A stretch of 12,772 nucleotides of DNA from NCBI GenBank assembly GCA_036524115.1, contig DATDCY010000036.1, positions 1 through 12,772 on the forward strand, read 5' to 3'. A program made the translations under genes and the position numbers. This document shows positions 1 to 6,886 of the stretch, one piece after another. Under the pieces are notes generated by a model. That model ran no database searches, was not told the origin of the DNA, and saw nothing but the letters and a program-made list of their open reading frames with translations. This DNA is from a bacterium. Lineage in GTDB: Bacteria; JAUVQV01; DATDCY01. Position 1 is the stretch's first letter. Each line of letters begins with the position of its first letter.

Positions 1-2
1 AT

Positions 3-401
3 GGGATCTTGGATGCCTTTATAAAAGAAGAGCTTGGCGAGCCGGGCTCTTGGATATCATGGGGAGATGCTGGGATTCTTAATAGTATACAAAATGGGCT
101 TGCTTCAGCCACTGGTGAAAAGTATATCTCTGGCTTTGAACCTGCAGACCAAGCATGGAACAATTATTTTACAGCTTTTTTTGTACAAGGTCCATCTAAT
201 GCAACGTTTAAATTGTGGGGAGCAGCGGAGGGACTTGGCACATCGTACGGAAGACTTCTTGCTGCGGAACATGGTCAATCCAAGAGTCTAAGAGAAATAA
301 CTTTTCTTTACATAGGCGACAAATACCGCGGACTTCTTCGAGATCGAAAAGACCCAGCAACATTAAATATATATGATCGTGACAAAAACCCAATTGCATG
401 G
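3..401 (+). CDS. Unrecognised protein fragment in AT-rich, foreign-looking sequence
   Basis: An open frame enters from the left edge of the window and runs to the composition break near 400, so it is partial at both ends. A TTG at 9 is available but nothing marks it as a real start. The peptide of about 130 residues looks like genuine protein, with mixed composition, many aromatic residues, Gly-rich turns (for example [16 protein letters not shown] and [19 protein letters not shown]) and no low-complexity bias. I do not recognise a family and see no signal peptide or membrane segment in this part. Base composition and codon use (many A/T third positions) are sharply unlike every other gene here. 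Past about 400 the frame only continues as the antisense of cysS (Arg/Pro/Ala residues), so the stop at 434 is not its own. It is either from another organism joined by misassembly or from an inserted element. Confidence 0.5.
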
Positions 402-660
402 CGATCCCCATGCCCCGCTCGGCGGCGCGCTTGATGATCTTGTCGTCGATGTCGGTGAAGTTGCGGACGTACTTGACCTGGTAGCCGGCGAAGGCGAGGT
501 AGCGGCGCACGACGTCGAAGGCCAGCGCGCCGCGGGCGTGCCCGAGGTGCGAGAGGTCGTAGACGGTCACCCCGCAGGCGTACATGCCGACGCGCGGCGG
601 GGCGAGCGGGACGAACTCCTCCTTGCGGCCGGTGAGCGTGTTGAAGATGCGCAGCGCCAT
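400..660 (-). pseudogene. cysS: Cysteinyl-tRNA synthetase, N-terminal fragment cut off at a sequence junction
   Basis: CysS charges tRNA-Cys with cysteine in the cytoplasm. From the ATG at 660 the frame encodes the canonical class I N-terminus: [12 protein letters not shown], the zinc-ligand Cys29 in YACGVTVYD, the HIGH motif as HLGH (residues 38-41), and [16 protein letters not shown] at about 64-79. After ERGMGIA (residues 81-87) the similarity ends and the frame runs into AT-rich sequence, closing only at 208 with residues that do not look like CysS. About 86 of the usual 460-500 residues remain; the rest of the catalytic core, the KMSKS loop and the anticodon-binding domain are absent. 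As cysS is essential and normally single-copy, an assembly chimera or contig-end artefact is likelier than a real pseudogene. No strong Shine-Dalgarno sequence is visible before the ATG. Confidence 0.85.
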
Positions 661-743
661 TGTCGGGTCGGCATCATAGGGCAGCCGGCGTTGTTGTCAA
701 CCGAAGCGCCGGTCCCGCGACCTCCGGGCGGCGCGGGCGGGGT

Positions 744-763
744 GGCCGGGCGCGGGCCCGGCC
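744..763 (-). terminator. Candidate stem-loop terminator after the MopE-type gene
   Basis: GGCCGGG at 744-750 pairs perfectly with CCCGGCC at 757-763 around a 6-base loop. It lies 24 bases past the stop codon of the minus-strand gene ending at 787 and before cysS on the same strand. A short T run (764-766) follows it only in the plus direction, so it is not a classical minus-strand intrinsic terminator. Confidence 0.3.
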
Positions 764-786
764 TTTCCCGGAATCCGTCTGAGCGC

Positions 787-1197
787 TTACCGCTTGCCGC
801 AGCCCTTGCCCTTGAGCTTGTCCGCGCCGCTGCAGTCCTGGTCGATGCCGTCGCAGGGGATCTCGCGGGCGCCGGGATTGATGTTGAAGTTGTGGTCGTC
901 GCAGTCATAGAGCTGGGCGCAGCCGGGCTCGGCGAAATAGCCGTCCTTGTCGGCGTCGGTGCAGGTGGGGGCCGGGGGCGGAGGCGTCGCACAGGCGGTC
1001 GCCGTGGGGCAGAAGGTGCAGGCGCCATTGGCGAGGTAGGCCGCCTTGTTCGCGGTCTCGTGGCAGAAGCTGCAGTCGTACGCCGTACCGCAGGTCTTGT
1101 TCACGTCGTCCAGGTACTGGCTCCGGGCAGAGGCCGAGGAAGAGAACAGGGAGACCACGGCCAGCGCGGCCACGAGGAACAGCATCGTCTTCTTCAT
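787..1197 (-). CDS. Exported Cys-rich protein with CxxCH heme-binding motif and MopE-like metal-binding motif
   Basis: This 136-residue protein starts at the ATG at 1197, preceded by AAGGAG about 11 bases upstream. The start coincides with a clean Sec signal peptide: MKK, a hydrophobic core at about 5-18, and SASA before a probable cleavage at about 24/25. The frame stays open far upstream but encodes only Arg/Pro-rich filler there. The mature part has two sections. Residues about 28-70 are Cys-rich and contain CSFCH (42-46), a textbook CxxCH c-type heme attachment motif, plus CTFC (60-63). After a proline linker (about 72-77), residues 81-126 carry D-x-D-x-D-G (81-86), DCDDHN, INPGAREIPCDGIDQDCSG, which match the putative metal-binding motif family found in MopE (Pfam PF11617). 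Twelve cysteines are present. The likely location is periplasm or cell surface. A single-heme cytochrome fused to a Ca- or Cu-type binding repeat is an inference; the CxxCH could instead form disulfides. Confidence 0.75.
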   Translation of the reverse strand: MKKTMLFLVAALAVVSLFSSSASARSQYLDDVNKTCGTAYDCSFCHETANKAAYLANGACTFCPTATACATPPPPAPTCTDADKDGYFAEPGCAQLYDCDDHNFNINPGAREIPCDGIDQDCSGADKLKGKGCGKR

Positions 1198-1475
1198 TTC
1201 TTCAAGCTCTCCTTGCGTTTCATGTGCGTTTCGTCGATCGCGTGAGCCGGCATCGCCATCTCGCCTCCTCTCCCCGGCAGGCATCTCTGAAGCCGTCCGC
1301 GCCCGATCCGGCTCCATGCGCTCCGCGCGCCAGGGAATCCTAGGCAATGCGCTCCGCAATACTTCGTGACTTGAATCACCCGCTGCGCGCGGCCCGAGCG
1401 CCGCGGAGAGATCGTGCGCCGGCGTCGCCGGACGCGGCGCTTGCCTTTGCCGCCGGCGCCGGTGACAATCACCCC
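1198..1475. other. Divergent intergenic region (278 bases) with no gene
   Basis: This stretch separates the minus-strand MopE-type gene from the plus-strand NusG-like gene, so promoters for both should lie here. I could not pick a convincing sigma70 box pair or an ops-like element. Open frames crossing it are rich in Arg, Pro and Ala and look non-coding. The only clear signal is the AAGGAG Shine-Dalgarno for the gene starting at 1197. Confidence 0.5.
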
Positions 1476-1973
1476 ATGCGCCGCTGGCACATCGTCCAGA
1501 GCAAGCCGCACCAGGCCGACCGGGTGGCGGCACAACTGCAGGAACTGCTCGCGCTCGAGGTCTACAACCCGAAGATCGAGGTGCGCGCGGTACGCGGCAC
1601 GCGCAAGCTCGCCCAGGTGAAGCAGCTCTTCCCGAACTATCTCTTCGCCCGGCTCGACCTCCCGCGCGAGTGGAAGACCATCACCTTCACGCGCGGCGTG
1701 GCCCGCGTCCTCGGCGGCTGGGAGGACCCGCGGCCGGTCGACGACGTCGTGATCGAGGCCATCCGCGCCCAGGAGACGGGGCGCGACCGGCTGATCGCCT
1801 ACTACCAGTTCCGGCCGCAGGAGGCCGTCGTCGTGCGCTCGGGGCCCCTCAAGGACCTCTACGGCATCTTCGACCGCTACGTCGACGAGGGCGGCCGCGT
1901 GCGCATCCTGCTCTCGCTCGTGGGCTATTCGGCGACGGTCGAGCTCGAGTCGGAGCAGATTGCGAAGGTCTGA
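1476..1973 (+). CDS. NusG-family transcription antiterminator (RfaH/UpxY/LoaP-like paralogue)
   Basis: This 165-residue NusG-type protein would bind the clamp of RNA polymerase and help it read through long or GC-rich operons. The N-terminal NGN domain (about 2-95) opens with MRRWHIVQSKPHQADRVAAQL and contains LFPNYLFARLDLPREWKTITFTRGVARVLGG, typical of specialised paralogues. A KOW domain (about 112-165) starts at EAVVVRSGPLKDLYGIF and ends in LVGYSATVELESEQIAKV. It is shorter than housekeeping NusG and sits outside the usual secE-nusG-rplK context. The ATG at 1476 is chosen because homology begins there; an in-frame extension upstream is Arg/Pro-rich. Its stop (1971-1973) lies 4 bases before the next gene's GTG, so the two are almost certainly co-transcribed. 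Paralogues of this kind often control polysaccharide operons, which fits the UbiA neighbour. The exact target is unknown. Confidence 0.85.
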   Translation: MRRWHIVQSKPHQADRVAAQLQELLALEVYNPKIEVRAVRGTRKLAQVKQLFPNYLFARLDLPREWKTITFTRGVARVLGGWEDPRPVDDVVIEAIRAQETGRDRLIAYYQFRPQEAVVVRSGPLKDLYGIFDRYVDEGGRVRILLSLVGYSATVELESEQIAKV

Positions 1974-1977
1974 TGCC

Positions 1978-2853
1978 GTGTCCGTGATCGCGATCGTCCG
2001 CAGCGCCCGGCCCCAGCAGTGGGTGAAAAACGTCCTGGTGTTCGCGCCCCTGGTCTTCGCGCAGCAGGCGCGCGAGCCGCGGGCGCTCGGACTGGCGACT
2101 GCGGCCTTCGCACTCTTCTGTCTCGCCTCCGGCGCCGTCTACCTCGTCAACGATCTGCTCGACTGCGAGCAGGACCGCCAGCACCCGCGCAAGTGCCGGC
2201 GGCCGATCGCGGCGGGCGAACTGGCGCCGCGCGTCGCGGGCGCTGCGGCGGCCGTGCTCGGCGCACTCGCCCTGGCGGGCGCGGCACTCGTCGGGCCGGG
2301 GCTCGTCCTCGTGCTCGGCGCCTACCTGGCGATCAGCCTCGCCTACGCGCGGGCCCTCAAGCACGTGGTCATCGTCGACGTGATGACGCTCGCGTCGGGG
2401 TTCCTGCTCCGGGTGGTGGCCGGCGGCGTGGCGACCGGCGTGCCGCTCTCGATGTGGCTGCTGCTCTGCACCTCGCTGCTGGCGCTCTTCCTCGGCTTCG
2501 GCAAGCGCCGGCACGAACTGGTGCTGCTCGAGGCCGGCGCGGCGTCGCACCGGCCGATCCTCGCCGAGTACAGTCCCTACTACCTGGATCAGATGATCGC
2601 GGTGGTCACGACGTCGACGCTCGTCTGCTACGCGCTCTACACGATGGACCCGGCCGTGCACCAGAAGCTGCACACGTCGCGGCTGCCGCTGACCATCCCC
2701 TTCGTCCTCTACGGGATCTTCCGCTACCTCTACCTGGTGCACCAGAAGGAGTGGGGCGGCGACCCGACGCAGGCGGTCGTCGGCGACCGGCCGCTGCTGG
2801 TCAACATCCTGCTCTGGATCATCGCCATCGTCCTGATCCTCTACGCCCGTTAG
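1978..2853 (+). CDS. UbiA-family decaprenyl-phosphate phosphoribosyltransferase-like protein
   Basis: This 291-residue integral membrane prenyltransferase probably transfers 5-phosphoribose from PRPP to a polyprenyl phosphate, the first step to polyprenyl-phospho-pentose donors for cell-surface glycans (family model: mycobacterial Rv3806c). The first Asp-rich motif is N58-D59-L-L-D62-C-E-Q-D66-R-Q-H-P-R-K followed by RPIAAGEL, the signature of this UbiA subgroup rather than of quinone or heme prenyltransferases. The N-terminal SARPQQWVKNVLVFAPLVFA, the central VVIVDVMTLASGFLLRVVAGG and the later YSPYYLDQM are also typical. Eight to nine hydrophobic segments are apparent and the length is normal. 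GTG at 1978 is preferred because GAAGG lies 9 bases upstream, inside the 3' end of the NusG-like gene. Substrate chain length and sugar cannot be told from sequence. Confidence 0.85.
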   Translation: MSVIAIVRSARPQQWVKNVLVFAPLVFAQQAREPRALGLATAAFALFCLASGAVYLVNDLLDCEQDRQHPRKCRRPIAAGELAPRVAGAAAAVLGALALAGAALVGPGLVLVLGAYLAISLAYARALKHVVIVDVMTLASGFLLRVVAGGVATGVPLSMWLLLCTSLLALFLGFGKRRHELVLLEAGAASHRPILAEYSPYYLDQMIAVVTTSTLVCYALYTMDPAVHQKLHTSRLPLTIPFVLYGIFRYLYLVHQKEWGGDPTQAVVGDRPLLVNILLWIIAIVLILYAR

Positions 2854-2873
2854 GCACCGCCCGCTGGCGAGGG

Positions 2874-2973
2874 CCTTTTCCGCCCCAGCGGCGTCGCTCC
2901 TCGCCTCGCTTGTGCGGCGTACACCAGTACGCCTCCGCGCGGGCTTGTCGCTTCCTTGCCGGGACGAAAAAGT
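2874..2973. repeat. Fold-back element between convergent genes (ubiA-like and murJ)
   Basis: Outer arms 2874-2889 and 2958-2973 are complementary at 12 of 16 positions. A perfect inner hairpin sits at their shared centre: GGCGTAC (2916-2922), loop ACCA, GTACGCC (2927-2933). The midpoints of the two (2923.5 and 2924.5) nearly coincide. The element fills most of the 171-base gap between two genes that converge. It may be a bidirectional terminator or a copy of a dispersed palindromic repeat. It resembles the element at 6758-6886 in position and plan, and shares with it the 10-mer CTTGTGCGGC (2909-2918), in the opposite orientation there. Confidence 0.5.
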
Positions 2974-3024
2974 CCGCTCCCCACCGGGCAGTGCAGTCAG
3001 AGCACAAGCGGCACCGCTGAAGAA

Positions 3025-4593
3025 TCAGGCCTTGCCGGTCTTGCGGCGGACGAGGGCGAGGACCGCCGTCAACTCCTCGCTGCCGAGCAGGCGGGCGGCG
3101 CCGAGATAGACGCCGACGGCGACCGCCGCCGCGCCCGCGAAGACGGCGGACTTCAGCGCCGTGTGCCCGCCGGCCGTCCAGAGATCACCGCGCAGCAGCG
3201 CCCACCCCGCGAGCCCCAGCGCCGCGGAGGCGGCGACCGTCCGCGCCAGCGAGCGGGCGATCCTCCCGGTCTCCAGCCTGCCGACGCGGCGGCGCAGCAG
3301 CGCGAAGAGCACCGCGAAGTTCGCCATCGACGCGCAGGCCGTCGCCAGCGCCAGGCCGGCGTGGCCGAGCGGCTTCATGAGCGCGAGGCTCAGCCCGAGG
3401 TTCACCGCGACCGCCGCCACGCCGACCCGCACCGGCGTGCGCGTGTCCTGCAGCGCGTAGAAGGTCGCGGTGACCACGCGCACGCCGACCATCGCCCAGA
3501 CGCCGAGCGCGTAGCACAGCAGCGCCGCGGCCGTGCCGTCGGCGGCCGCCACATCGAAGCGCCCGCGCAGGAAGAGCAGGTTCACGATCGGCCCGCGCAG
3601 CGCGATGAGCCCGGCCATCGCCGGCACCGTGATGAAGAACAGCAGCCGCAGCGCGTACGAGAAGTCCTCGCGCAGCCGGTCGGTCTCGCCGCGCGCGGCG
3701 TGCTCCGAGAGCGCGGGCAGCACCGCCATGCCCATCGCCACCCCGAAGATGCCCACCGGGAATTGCACCAGCCGCATCGCGTAGTAGAGCTGCGTGATGC
3801 TCCCCTGCGGCAGGTACGAGGCGAGGATGTTGCTGACGAAGATGTTCACCTGCGCCACCGCCATCCCCATGGTCGCCGGCACCAGCAGCAGCCCCATGCG
3901 CCTCAGGCCCGGGTGCCCGAAGGCGCCCGACGGCGCCAGCGAGAAGCCGGCGCGCAGGAACGAGGGGAGCTGGAACGCCAGCTGCGCGAAGCCCCCGACC
4001 GCCACGCCGAGGGCGACCGCCGCCACCGGCGGGCTGACGCGACCGGCCAGCAGCGGGACCGACGCGATCCAGACCAGGTTGAGCACCGCCGGCGCCAGCG
4101 CCGGCACGAAGAAGATGCGGCGCGTGTTGAGCGCCCCCATCACGAGCGCGGCGAGGCTGACGAAGAGCAGGAAGGGGAACATGATCCTGGTCAGCAGCAC
4201 GGTGGCGGCGAGCTTCGGCGGGTCGGCGAGGAAGCCCGGCGCGATCGCGGCGACGATCTGCGGCGCCAGCAGCATCCCGAGCGCGCAGACCCCCCCGACG
4301 AGCAGCAGCATCAGGGTCAGCGCGGCGCGCACGAGGCGCGTCGCCTCCGCCCGCCCCTCCCCCGACTCGACGCGGGTGAGCACGGGGACGAAGGCCGAGG
4401 ACATCGAGCCTTCCGCGAAGAGCTCGCGCAGCAGGTTCGGGATGCGGAAGGCGACGAAGAAGGTGTCCGAGGTGCCCGCGGCCCCGAAGAAGCTCGCGAG
4501 GGTCATGTCCCGCACCAGGCCGAGGACCCGGCTGACGAGCGTCGCGGCCGACATCGCGCCGGCGGCCTTCGCGATGCGTCCCTGGCGCTCCAT
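3025..4593 (-). CDS. murJ: Lipid II flippase MurJ (MviN family)
   Basis: This 522-residue polytopic membrane protein moves lipid II from the inner to the outer face of the cytoplasmic membrane for peptidoglycan synthesis. It belongs to the MOP/MATE-like exporters and has the usual length and about 14 hydrophobic segments. Recognisable stretches are AAGAMSAATLVSRVLGLVRD at the N-terminus, then FFGAAGTSDTFFVAFRIPNLLRELFAEGSMSSAFVPVL, and later YYAMRLVQFPVGIFGVAMGMAVLPALSEHA. The conserved Arg residues of the central cavity appear in VSRVLGLVRD and in FRIPN. The ATG at 4593 is chosen because homology begins at MERQGRIAKAAG; the frame stays open further upstream but is Arg/Pro-rich. No strong Shine-Dalgarno is visible. 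It is transcribed divergently from the membrane spermidine-synthase-like gene. Some MurJ-like paralogues serve other polysaccharides, but this one looks like the main MurJ type. Confidence 0.93.
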   Translation of the reverse strand: MERQGRIAKAAGAMSAATLVSRVLGLVRDMTLASFFGAAGTSDTFFVAFRIPNLLRELFAEGSMSSAFVPVLTRVESGEGRAEATRLVRAALTLMLLLVGGVCALGMLLAPQIVAAIAPGFLADPPKLAATVLLTRIMFPFLLFVSLAALVMGALNTRRIFFVPALAPAVLNLVWIASVPLLAGRVSPPVAAVALGVAVGGFAQLAFQLPSFLRAGFSLAPSGAFGHPGLRRMGLLLVPATMGMAVAQVNIFVSNILASYLPQGSITQLYYAMRLVQFPVGIFGVAMGMAVLPALSEHAARGETDRLREDFSYALRLLFFITVPAMAGLIALRGPIVNLLFLRGRFDVAAADGTAAALLCYALGVWAMVGVRVVTATFYALQDTRTPVRVGVAAVAVNLGLSLALMKPLGHAGLALATACASMANFAVLFALLRRRVGRLETGRIARSLARTVAASAALGLAGWALLRGDLWTAGGHTALKSAVFAGAAAVAVGVYLGAARLLGSEELTAVLALVRRKTGKA

Positions 4594-4682
4594 GGCGCGC
4601 GATTCTAGCACCAAGATCCGCGCGGACGCGCGGATGGCCGCCCCGATTGACTCGGCGCGGCGGGCACGGCAAGGTATGCGCC

Positions 4683-6773
4683 ATGCCCGCGCACGCCGCC
4701 GCGATCTTCCTCTCCGCGTTCCTGCTCTTCCAGGTGCAGCCGCTCGCCGGCAAGGAACTGCTCCCCTGGTTCGGGGGCAGCGCCGAGGTCTGGTCGGCCT
4801 GCCTGCTCTTCTTCCAGGCGGTGCTCTTCGCCGGCTACCTCTACGCGCACCTGGCGGGAACACGCCTGGCACCGCGCGTCCAGGGAGTGCTCCACCTCGC
4901 GCTGCTGGCCGCCTCGCTGGCGTTCCTGCCGATCTCCGCCGGCGCGGCGTGGAAGCCGCCGGACCAGTCCTGGCCGGTGCCGCGCATCCTCGCCTTCCTC
5001 GCCGCCACGGTGGGACTCCCCTATTTCATGCTCTCCGCCAACGGACCGCTGCTCCAGCGCTGGTACACCCTGCGCTCGCCCGGCGCGCCCTGGCGCCTCT
5101 ACGCGCTGAGCAACTTCGGCTCGCTGCTCGGCCTGCTCTCCTACCCCTTCCTCGTGGAGCCGGCGCTCCCGCTGGGCGCCCAGCGCGCGCTCTGGTCCGG
5201 CGGGTACGGGCTCTTCGTGGCCGCGGTCGGCTTCTGCGCGGTCGGGCTGGTGCGGGCCGCGCCGCCGCTGCCCGCGGCCCCGGCGGCAGAAACGGCGCGG
5301 ACGGGCGACGTCGGCGCGCGGGACTCGGGCCCGGCCTGGACGGCGCTGGTGCTCGGCCTTGCGCTCACCGGGTCGCTGCTCATGGCGGCGACGACGCACT
5401 ACCTCTGCCAGCACGTGGCGGTGATCCCGCTGCTGTGGATCCTGCCGCTGTCGATCTACCTGGCGAGCTTCATCGTCGTCTTCGCCGGCGATCGCTGGTA
5501 TCGCCGCGGCCCGATGCTGGCGCTGCTCGCGGCGGCCACGGTCGCCGCCGCCGCGACGCTCTTCCTCGGCTTCGCCATCGGCCTGCTGGCGCGCATCGCC
5601 ATCCTCCTGGCCCACCTCGCCATCGGGTGCCTCGTGCTCCACGGGGAGATGGCCCGCCTCAAGCCCGCGCCGCGGCGGCTTACCGGCTACTACCTGCTGC
5701 TCTCGGCCGGCGGCGCGCTCGGGACGGCCTTCGTCACGTTCATCGCCCCGGCGATCTTCAAGGGCTACTGGGAGTACCACGTCGCACTGGCGGCCTGCTG
5801 GGGCCTGGCGCTGGTCGCGGCGCTGCGCGACCGTCCCGCGGGCGCGGCGGCGCGGGGCAAGGCGGTGCTCGCGGGCGCCGCGTTGAGCCTGCTGGCGCTC
5901 GTCGGCGCGCTGCGCTGGCACACGCTGGTGGCGATGGCGCAGACGGTGCGCGCCGAGCGCAACTTCTACGGCGCCCTCCAGGTGATCGAGCGCGACCCGG
6001 AGGACCCCGCGCGGCACCGCTTCGAGCTGACCAACGGCGGCATCCTCCACGGCGCGCAGTACACCGACCCGGCGCGGCGCCGGCAGCCGACCGTCTACTT
6101 CGGCGCCAGCAGCGGCCTGGCGGCCGGCCTGCGCGCCGCGCGCGACGCCGCCCGCGCCCGCGGGGGCGACGGATCGCTGCGCATCGGCTGCGTCGGCCTC
6201 GGCGTCGGCGTGATCGCCGCGCACACGCAGGCCGGCGACCTGTTGCGCTACTACGAGCTGAACCCGGCCGTCGAGGCGGTGGCCCGCGACACGTTCAGCT
6301 TCCTCGCCGACGCCCGCGGGAAGGTCGAGGTCGTGCTCGGGGACGCCCGGCTCTCGCTGGAACGCGAGCTGACCGCGGGCCCGCGCGGCTTCGACCTATT
6401 CATCGTCGACGCCTTCACCGGGGACGCGATCCCCGCGCACCTGCTGACCCGCGAGTGCGTGGCGCTCTACCGCGCCCACCTTGCCGCCGGCGGGCGCATC
6501 ATGCTCCACGTCAGCAACCGCTACCTCGACCTGCGGCCGCTGATCGTCGGTGTCGCGCGCGACGCGGGGCTCGACGCGCTGATCACCGACAGCCGGCCGG
6601 CGGACGACGCGGAACTGCCGGCGACCTGGGCCGCGATCGCGCCGACGGGCGCCTTCTCGGCCGAGGAGCGCGCGATGGCGGTGCGCTCACGTCCCCCGTC
6701 ATCGCTCGCGCCGGTGGTCTGGACGGACGAGTACTCCAACCTCGTGGGACTATTGGACCCAGACCGTCGATAA
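4683..6773 (+). CDS. Integral membrane protein fused to a spermidine-synthase-like domain
   Basis: This 696-residue protein has two parts. Residues about 1-425 are a polytopic membrane region with at least ten hydrophobic helices, beginning AAAIFLSAFLLFQVQPLAGK, the standard opening of the fused MFS/spermidine-synthase-like family. Residues about 430-690 form a Rossmann fold like spermidine synthase: a glycine loop G505-LGVG, then YYELNPAV, VVLGDARLSLE and IVDAFTGDAIPAHLLT with D576. The classical SpeE GGGDG loop is replaced by GLGVG, and the strand-4 motif is DAFTGDAIP, so polyamine synthesis is not assured. The true substrate of this widespread family is not established. ATG at 4683 has AAGG about 8 bases upstream, and the hydrophobic N-terminus begins right there. 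The last codons and stop lie inside the left arm of the inverted repeat at 6758-6776, so the C-terminus (DPDRR) may have been set by that element. Confidence 0.85.
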   Translation: MPAHAAAIFLSAFLLFQVQPLAGKELLPWFGGSAEVWSACLLFFQAVLFAGYLYAHLAGTRLAPRVQGVLHLALLAASLAFLPISAGAAWKPPDQSWPVPRILAFLAATVGLPYFMLSANGPLLQRWYTLRSPGAPWRLYALSNFGSLLGLLSYPFLVEPALPLGAQRALWSGGYGLFVAAVGFCAVGLVRAAPPLPAAPAAETARTGDVGARDSGPAWTALVLGLALTGSLLMAATTHYLCQHVAVIPLLWILPLSIYLASFIVVFAGDRWYRRGPMLALLAAATVAAAATLFLGFAIGLLARIAILLAHLAIGCLVLHGEMARLKPAPRRLTGYYLLLSAGGALGTAFVTFIAPAIFKGYWEYHVALAACWGLALVAALRDRPAGAAARGKAVLAGAALSLLALVGALRWHTLVAMAQTVRAERNFYGALQVIERDPEDPARHRFELTNGGILHGAQYTDPARRRQPTVYFGASSGLAAGLRAARDAARARGGDGSLRIGCVGLGVGVIAAHTQAGDLLRYYELNPAVEAVARDTFSFLADARGKVEVVLGDARLSLERELTAGPRGFDLFIVDAFTGDAIPAHLLTRECVALYRAHLAAGGRIMLHVSNRYLDLRPLIVGVARDAGLDALITDSRPADDAELPATWAAIAPTGAFSAEERAMAVRSRPPSSLAPVVWTDEYSNLVGLLDPDRR

Positions 6774-6886
6774 GGGCCCGCCTGCGGCGTCGGGCTTCGC
6801 CCTTCGTCACTGCGGCGGCCGCACAAGGCCGCCTCGTTCCTCAGGACTCGCCCTCCTTGCATCCGGACCCTTCTCGACGGTCTGGG
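6758..6886. repeat. 129-base fold-back element overlapping a stop codon, between convergent genes
   Basis: The outer arms are CCCAGACCGTCGATAAGGG (6758-6776) and its inverse at 6868-6886, matching at 18 of 19 positions. At the shared centre is a perfect hairpin, GGCGGCC (6814-6820), loop GCACAA, GGCCGCC (6827-6833). A small GGGC-TTC-GCCC stem lies at 6792-6802. The left arm contains the final codons and the TAA of the membrane spermidine-synthase-like gene; the right arm is intergenic. I see no clear target-site duplication and no coding capacity. It could be a MITE/REP-like element or a bidirectional terminator, and it has the same concentric plan as 2874-2973. Confidence 0.6.

Noticed and set aside
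787-1197. A functional link between the MopE-type protein and the csoR-copA operon
   Set aside because: They are 8 kb apart with unrelated genes between them, and most proteins with this motif are not known to bind copper; there is no evidence beyond the MopE name.
1198-1533. An N-terminal extension of the MopE-type protein
   Set aside because: The extension is Arg/Pro-rich and lies before a clean signal peptide with its own Shine-Dalgarno at ATG 1197.
2956-4608. A 550-codon open frame on the plus strand opposite murJ
   Set aside because: It is dominated by Arg, Glu, His, Gln and Ala with no hydrophobic core or motif; it is the antisense of a GC-rich gene whose minus-strand product is clearly MurJ.
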